A stretch of 64,000 bases of DNA from Phoronis australis (taxonomy: Eukaryota > Phoronida > Phoronidae), in NCBI GenBank assembly GCA_002633005.1, contig NMRA01000072.1, forward strand, positions 208,952-272,951, in the 5' to 3' direction. Position 1 is the first letter of the stretch. The number at the start of each line of letters is the position of its first letter. The notes beneath the pieces are model-generated. The model was not told the DNA's origin. It searched no databases and was given only the letters and a program-made list of their open reading frames with translations. Both the position numbers and the translations under genes were made by a program. Of the stretch, positions 59,108-64,000 are shown in pieces.

Positions 59108-62100
59108 GTAGGTTGTCCGAATCGTCAGGTTTTTACCTGAAATGGTTTGCAACCTGTAACTAATCATGTATCACGATCTAATGATACAGTCACTGCAGTG
59201 GTTCTCAATGCTGGACTCGGTGGAGTGTGACTTACGTATTGTTGAGAGTCTTCATAAATCATAGGACCGAGTCGCGGCAGTACAGTATAGCTGGGTTAAT
59301 GAAGTAAATTAATATAGAGCGATGCGTGCCGCTCACGAGATTGGAAGGAAATATTATTTTGGAATCCCTTAAGTTGACATTAAAAGACCACCTGTTTGAA
59401 ATTATCAGGTGTGTTAGTGTCATGGTGAGCGAATGGCAAATTGTACCACTGAGGCCTGGGGCCAGTGTTTTGGGCTCTCATTTATATAAACTGCACTAAG
59501 CTCAAAAAGTGTACTTATATTTTTCAAGTGAACTGCTTTAAGAAACAAATACTGTCCGACTTGTTTTGTACATCACTGTGCTACTGATTCATTTTCCAAA
59601 TTGCAATAAACATTTGTCAACAAATGTAGCAAGTGAAACTGCATTATTTACACATTTTTATATTGATATGCCAAGTAAAACACTTTAGATCAATTACAAT
59701 TTATGTGGAGCTATAAACCTGAGTTTCCTCAAAGAAGTAATCATTTGCTTGAGACCACTCAACACTACAAAATATGATACCATGCTTGAGACATAAATTA
59801 TCACATGGCATAGGAAACCAGTTGTAGAGCCGGGTCTCGAGCCTAACAAACAGTCAATTTCCGGAAACCCTGAAATCTTTTCCAATTTGAATATGGAAAG
59901 ATTTATGACCAATTTCATAACAGTAATAGGTCTTAGTAAGAAGTTACTTTTTGTGATGGTTTACAGCGTGTTTATTCCCGGTTTTATATTGTTAACTGTT
60001 CAACTGCAAAAGGCTGCTAAACCCTGTTTTGATGATTTCAACCAATCCTTGTTCTGTCACTTGCTAATGCATCAGTGGAGTCAATCTTAAACGACGAAGC
60101 AGGAATTGACTAAAAACTCATACTCCCTATGTCACAGATTGGATATTGTGGTTTTTGGTAGGTCCTCTTTCGCCACAGTTGCTATGTAATTCACTAAAAA
60201 CCGTAGGTCAAGCTTGCCTGTTTAGCAGAGGTTGTAAGGAGTTTTCAAATATTCCTCCAAGCTTTTATGGGTTGTCAGGATTACAGAGCATTACTTTATA
60301 CCAGAAATGGAAAGGTCGTTTTTGATACCTGTTAATAGGCCAAAACCCAGTTCAGTATCCTTTTAAATGAAAGTGTCATCAAGGGAATGCAGATTCTCCG
60401 AAGGTCAAAGTTAAAGGATGCAGTTTTGCTGGGCATGAGAAATCCATCCAGTAGTTAAATTACATTGTACCTCTGTAACTCAAATATTGTACCTGTGTAT
60501 GTTATACAGTTGTGATGGTCCTCATACAATTTGATCAGCAAACAAAATGTTGAAAGCTACCAATTTCAAAGTACTGTTGTTGTTACGTTTGAAAATAGAT
60601 AGTGGCAATGTCAAGTTTTGAAATTTTTATAGCAAAAACTGTGAATCATAGGAGACTGAGACGAAGTTATACCATTTTTGTCTGGGTCAATGCCCAGAAC
60701 ATATACTGAGAAATCGGTAGGTGAGCATTAGTTCTATAGCTGAAGGTGAGTTGTTTACAATTACAAAATATTTGAAGAATCTGGGTTGCATATTTATGGA
60801 AGGACCAGTCAAAACATCACTGAAGATAGACAATGTACTGTTTGATGACAATATATAGGATGTTAGTCATGAATTCCCCCATCCTGAAATCTTCTTGTTT
60901 TGCAGAGGTAGAAAAGTACATTGTGTGATTGACCTAGTTTTCAAATTGTAGGGTTGCCAACACACTTACAATCCTACTCAAGAAAAAGTGTATTGTAGCT
61001 CATGTGACAGCAAAACTTTAATCCCATCTGAATGACAAATGGCAAACCAATTTTAGTGCTGAACACTGATTAGCACATAGCAGTGTGCAACTGAGGGCAA
61101 GTGCCCCACAGAAGCACAGTATTGTGAATAAATACTACACAATCACAGATACAGGGAACGCTGCATTATTCCAGGAATTGGGAGTTCTAAAGGTTGTGCT
61201 CTTCAAACTAAAAGTCCTTGTTAAATGGGGGGTGAGCAGTTGACCGAACGTAGACCTAAGCTTCCGCACTCGTTGCTTTGGACAGACAGCAAGCACAATA
61301 CACACTGGCGATACTGTTTCATGGAAAAAGTTACTTAAAAAACTAAAATGGGATGATGAGTTGATAGGTGATTTACTAGAATTCGTTTATTGTCCGCTCG
61401 GTTGCTTGTCACTACTACATTCACAAAGTAATTATAATACTAGCGTTTTAGCAGGCATTTTTGCTAGTACGTAGCAAAAACACAGTCGTGTGAATGGTTA
61501 CAAATGTCTTTTTGCCAGTTGTTTGAATTGCCCCAAAACTACTGGCGATTTTGCTACCACTTTTGTACCCAGAGTGCTTACTTCAAAGGACACTCATGTA
61601 CAGGGGTAAGAGGCCTTTGTTAATCATTGCATTAATCAATTCGTGACAGACAGTGACTGTAAAAGCATTTCCAGTGGTGAGGAAACAAACTGTTGGGGAA
61701 AATGACCTATTCGCTGACTGTTCTCTGTCTGGCATTTTTGCTAGCAGTGAAGCTGGCATTTTTTACTAGTAGTGAAATTGCTAGTGTTTTCCACACTCAT
61801 GTGAACTTAATGTGGTTGGAGAGGCTTCCTTATCAGCTGTCAAATGGAGGGCTCTTGATTCCTCTTTATTACCTGCTGTGTTTATATACATGGTGGTAAA
61901 ACAGTGGGTTGTCTCCCTAATTACTACTTCCAAGTTATATGGCTTCAGCCTGATCAACAAAACTGGACTATGTGGACTAGGGTTGTTGGATTGGCTTAGT
62001 TTTTTTTAGTATAGATTATGGTAGAATGATCTCTGGACACACATTTCTACCATGAATTAAGACAGATTGCAATCTTTGTAACATTTGCACTGCCATCTCC

Positions 62101-64000
62101 CACTCTTGAGAGTAGTCACTCTTCATTGGACAAGCATTAACACCTGTGTCATCTCATCTGTCTTTAAAGACTGAGGTAATGTGCTTTATATGCCAGAATA
62201 TTGATTAGCTAGGATACTGACATGTGTCTTTGTTGTTGCCTTAGTCTTGTTCCCTATGTTCAACACAGCTTTAGAACTGATCTAAAATCTGTTAAATTGC
62301 TGTTCTAACAATGAATACACACTCCAGTGCTCAGATTCCATTCTGAAGCCATACAAGAGTTCAAAGGACTCTTAGGTCCCCTTTACAAGATCCATGGCCA
62401 CTGGATAGTGATATGAGATCTGCCTCAGCTAGACAATATTCTATGGCAGTGTTTTTCACAACCTGTTTTGGCTCCTGATATTTGTATTTTGTTGCATTTT
62501 ACATTGTGGGATTTGTTAAGCAAACAGCTGGGGCAAAGTTTTGAATGTTTGGTAGCAGGTCTTCACCTGGCAGGTGTGCAGGACATTCTGATGGACATCC
62601 TGACTCCAGTTAAGACACCCTAGTTAGGAGGCCCTGACACCATTTCAACATTTGGACAACAAAGTAATGCACATAGTGCAATAGGGGAGGGGACTCATTG
62701 GTCATGGATGTGCTTAGAAATTGAGAAACCCATTTTGAATGCCCTGTTTTTGAAATCCTGGGTGAATCCCTGTTTAGGAGCAGGTCAGTGTGTATTGCTT
62801 CCTAGACTTCAGTAACTCACACAATGTGAATACAGAATTTTAAACATTTCATAATTTCCTGTTGTGGAGAATAGTGTATGGTAGAGAGGGTCATGTATAT
62901 TTTTGTCAAGCTCTTCAGAATTTTTTTACTTGCTGGAGATATGTCACTTGAATAATTATTTTGAAATTTGAATGTAAAAATGTATGGCTTCAGAATTTTA
63001 CTTGAGGTTTTTATAGAATGATGATGGTATTATAAGTTATGCTACAGCAACACCATAATCCTGTTTTCTGAAAAGGAGATACTGTGCTAACATATGGAAG
63101 GTGACAGTAAAGAAAACATTTCAATTCACTCTAATTGTAGCTGTCTAAGCATCAATGGCTATCTGTGTGGCTAATTGGTTCACATCACAAACCACTTTGT
63201 ACCCACACATTTCCATTAGGCCAGACAGAATTAAGCCATTTCCCAAACCCTGTGCATACCTGAGATAACTGAAGCTATCACATTTCACCTGTACTAGTGA
63301 TAGCTATGTCTAGGATACCTGGCATGTATTGTGTTGTTCTGTTTATAATTGATTGACATTTGTAGATTTTCATGGAGTTTCGTGTTACAAGTGTTTGGTA
63401 ATAAATTAGTATCTGCTCTTTTGAGACCGAAATTCTTAAAAATTTGGATCATGAAACCAACCTGCCAGGTATTATGCTATTCTTGTTTATATCTGATTCG
63501 TAGTTGTAGGTGTTTATGGAGTATTTGATGGGACTTGTTAATGAATTAACATCTGCTGTTTTGAGATCGAAATTCCTTAAAATTTAGGTCACAGAGCTAA
63601 ACATTGAAATTTATATGAAACTATGCTTAATTTTTCTGTAAATTTGATCCGGACACATTTTTTTAGGATGAGCTGAGATCAAACAAGATAAAAGACTTGT
63701 CTTATACATTTTTTCTCAGTTTATGATAAGAAATCGACTGCAAGAAAAAGATAACCTGTTTCTAATAGAATCTTGATTGTGTGGTGCTTAATTCTCGACG
63801 ACTTATTTTACTGTACAGCATTTGGAAAACAACATTTGTTAAATATATAGTATTTCTATCACTGTCGTAAGCTTTTGAAAAATTAACAAATGACAATTTT
63901 TAGAGTTATTTTGGTGGAAGTATACTGAGAAATTAAGTTAGTTTTTTTCTAGTGAAGGTGAGTTTTTCCTAACAATTACTGTAAATGCATTTGAGAAACA
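59108..64000. other. Right end of window: no gene recognised
   Basis: AT-rich, with only short ORFs lacking splice context or motif. If the exon at 59075 is real, this is its first intron. Confidence 0.5.
63318..63600 (+). repeat. Diverged two-copy tandem duplication, about 142-bp unit
   Basis: Copies begin CTGGCATGTATT (63320) and CTGCCAGGTATT (63462). Both contain TCTGCTSTTTTGAGAYCGAA followed by ATTCYTTAAAA. Confidence 0.65.

Noticed and set aside
1-64000. CRISPR array, bacterial operon or phage content
   Set aside because: Introns, SINEs and metazoan gene families show this is animal nuclear DNA; the tandem arrays have no spacer structure.

Overview
This is a stretch of nuclear DNA from an invertebrate animal. 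It is AT-rich, its coding exons are short and separated by GT-AG introns of hundreds of bases to a few kb, and it carries tRNA-derived SINEs, MITE-like foldbacks and a Penelope-like fragment. The species cannot be fixed from the sequence. The linked gene set (a mitochondrial uL18 gene, a PARN-like gene with a C-terminal membrane anchor, and Notchless) fits a marine invertebrate such as a basal deuterostome or lophotrochozoan, but that is inference.

Layout: (1) 7062-423, minus: MRPL18 (mitochondrial ribosomal protein uL18m), six coding exons, 205 aa. (2) 9070-20358, plus: NLE1/Notchless, twelve coding exons, 476 aa, diverging from MRPL18 across a 2-kb shared promoter region. (3) 23215-21649, minus: a three-exon gene for an unrecognised 131-aa single-pass membrane protein, convergent with NLE1. 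(4) 29135-24810, minus: a four-exon gene for an unrecognised 571-aa, largely low-complexity basic protein, with two small same-strand ORFs in its third intron. (5) 29136-37861: repeat-rich, gene-poor DNA with a 163-base assembly gap. (6) 55125-37862, minus: PNLDC1, twenty coding exons, 545 aa, all four DEDD nuclease residues and a C-terminal membrane segment. (7) 55126-64000: mostly non-coding, with a candidate two-exon membrane protein and a candidate first exon behind a CRE/YY1-type promoter, both on plus.

Exon joins were worked out by hand: each was required to have GT-AG ends and matching phase, and each total CDS length is a multiple of three. NLE1 and MRPL18 both act in ribosome production (nuclear 60S maturation and the mitochondrial large subunit). 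PNLDC1 is the 3'-trimming exonuclease of piRNA precursors. There is no operon-like logic; MRPL18 and PNLDC1 are also close neighbours in mammals.

The most unusual feature is that short tandem arrays sit on the splice sites themselves. Three separate introns begin with an array whose unit contains the 5' splice site (NLE1 exon 3; PNLDC1 exons 8 and 16), and a fourth array ends 17 bases from a 3' splice site (PNLDC1 exon 5). The exon 8 and exon 16 arrays, and two of the NLE1 repeats, hold further copies of the donor sequence, and reading into any of these introns meets a stop codon quickly.
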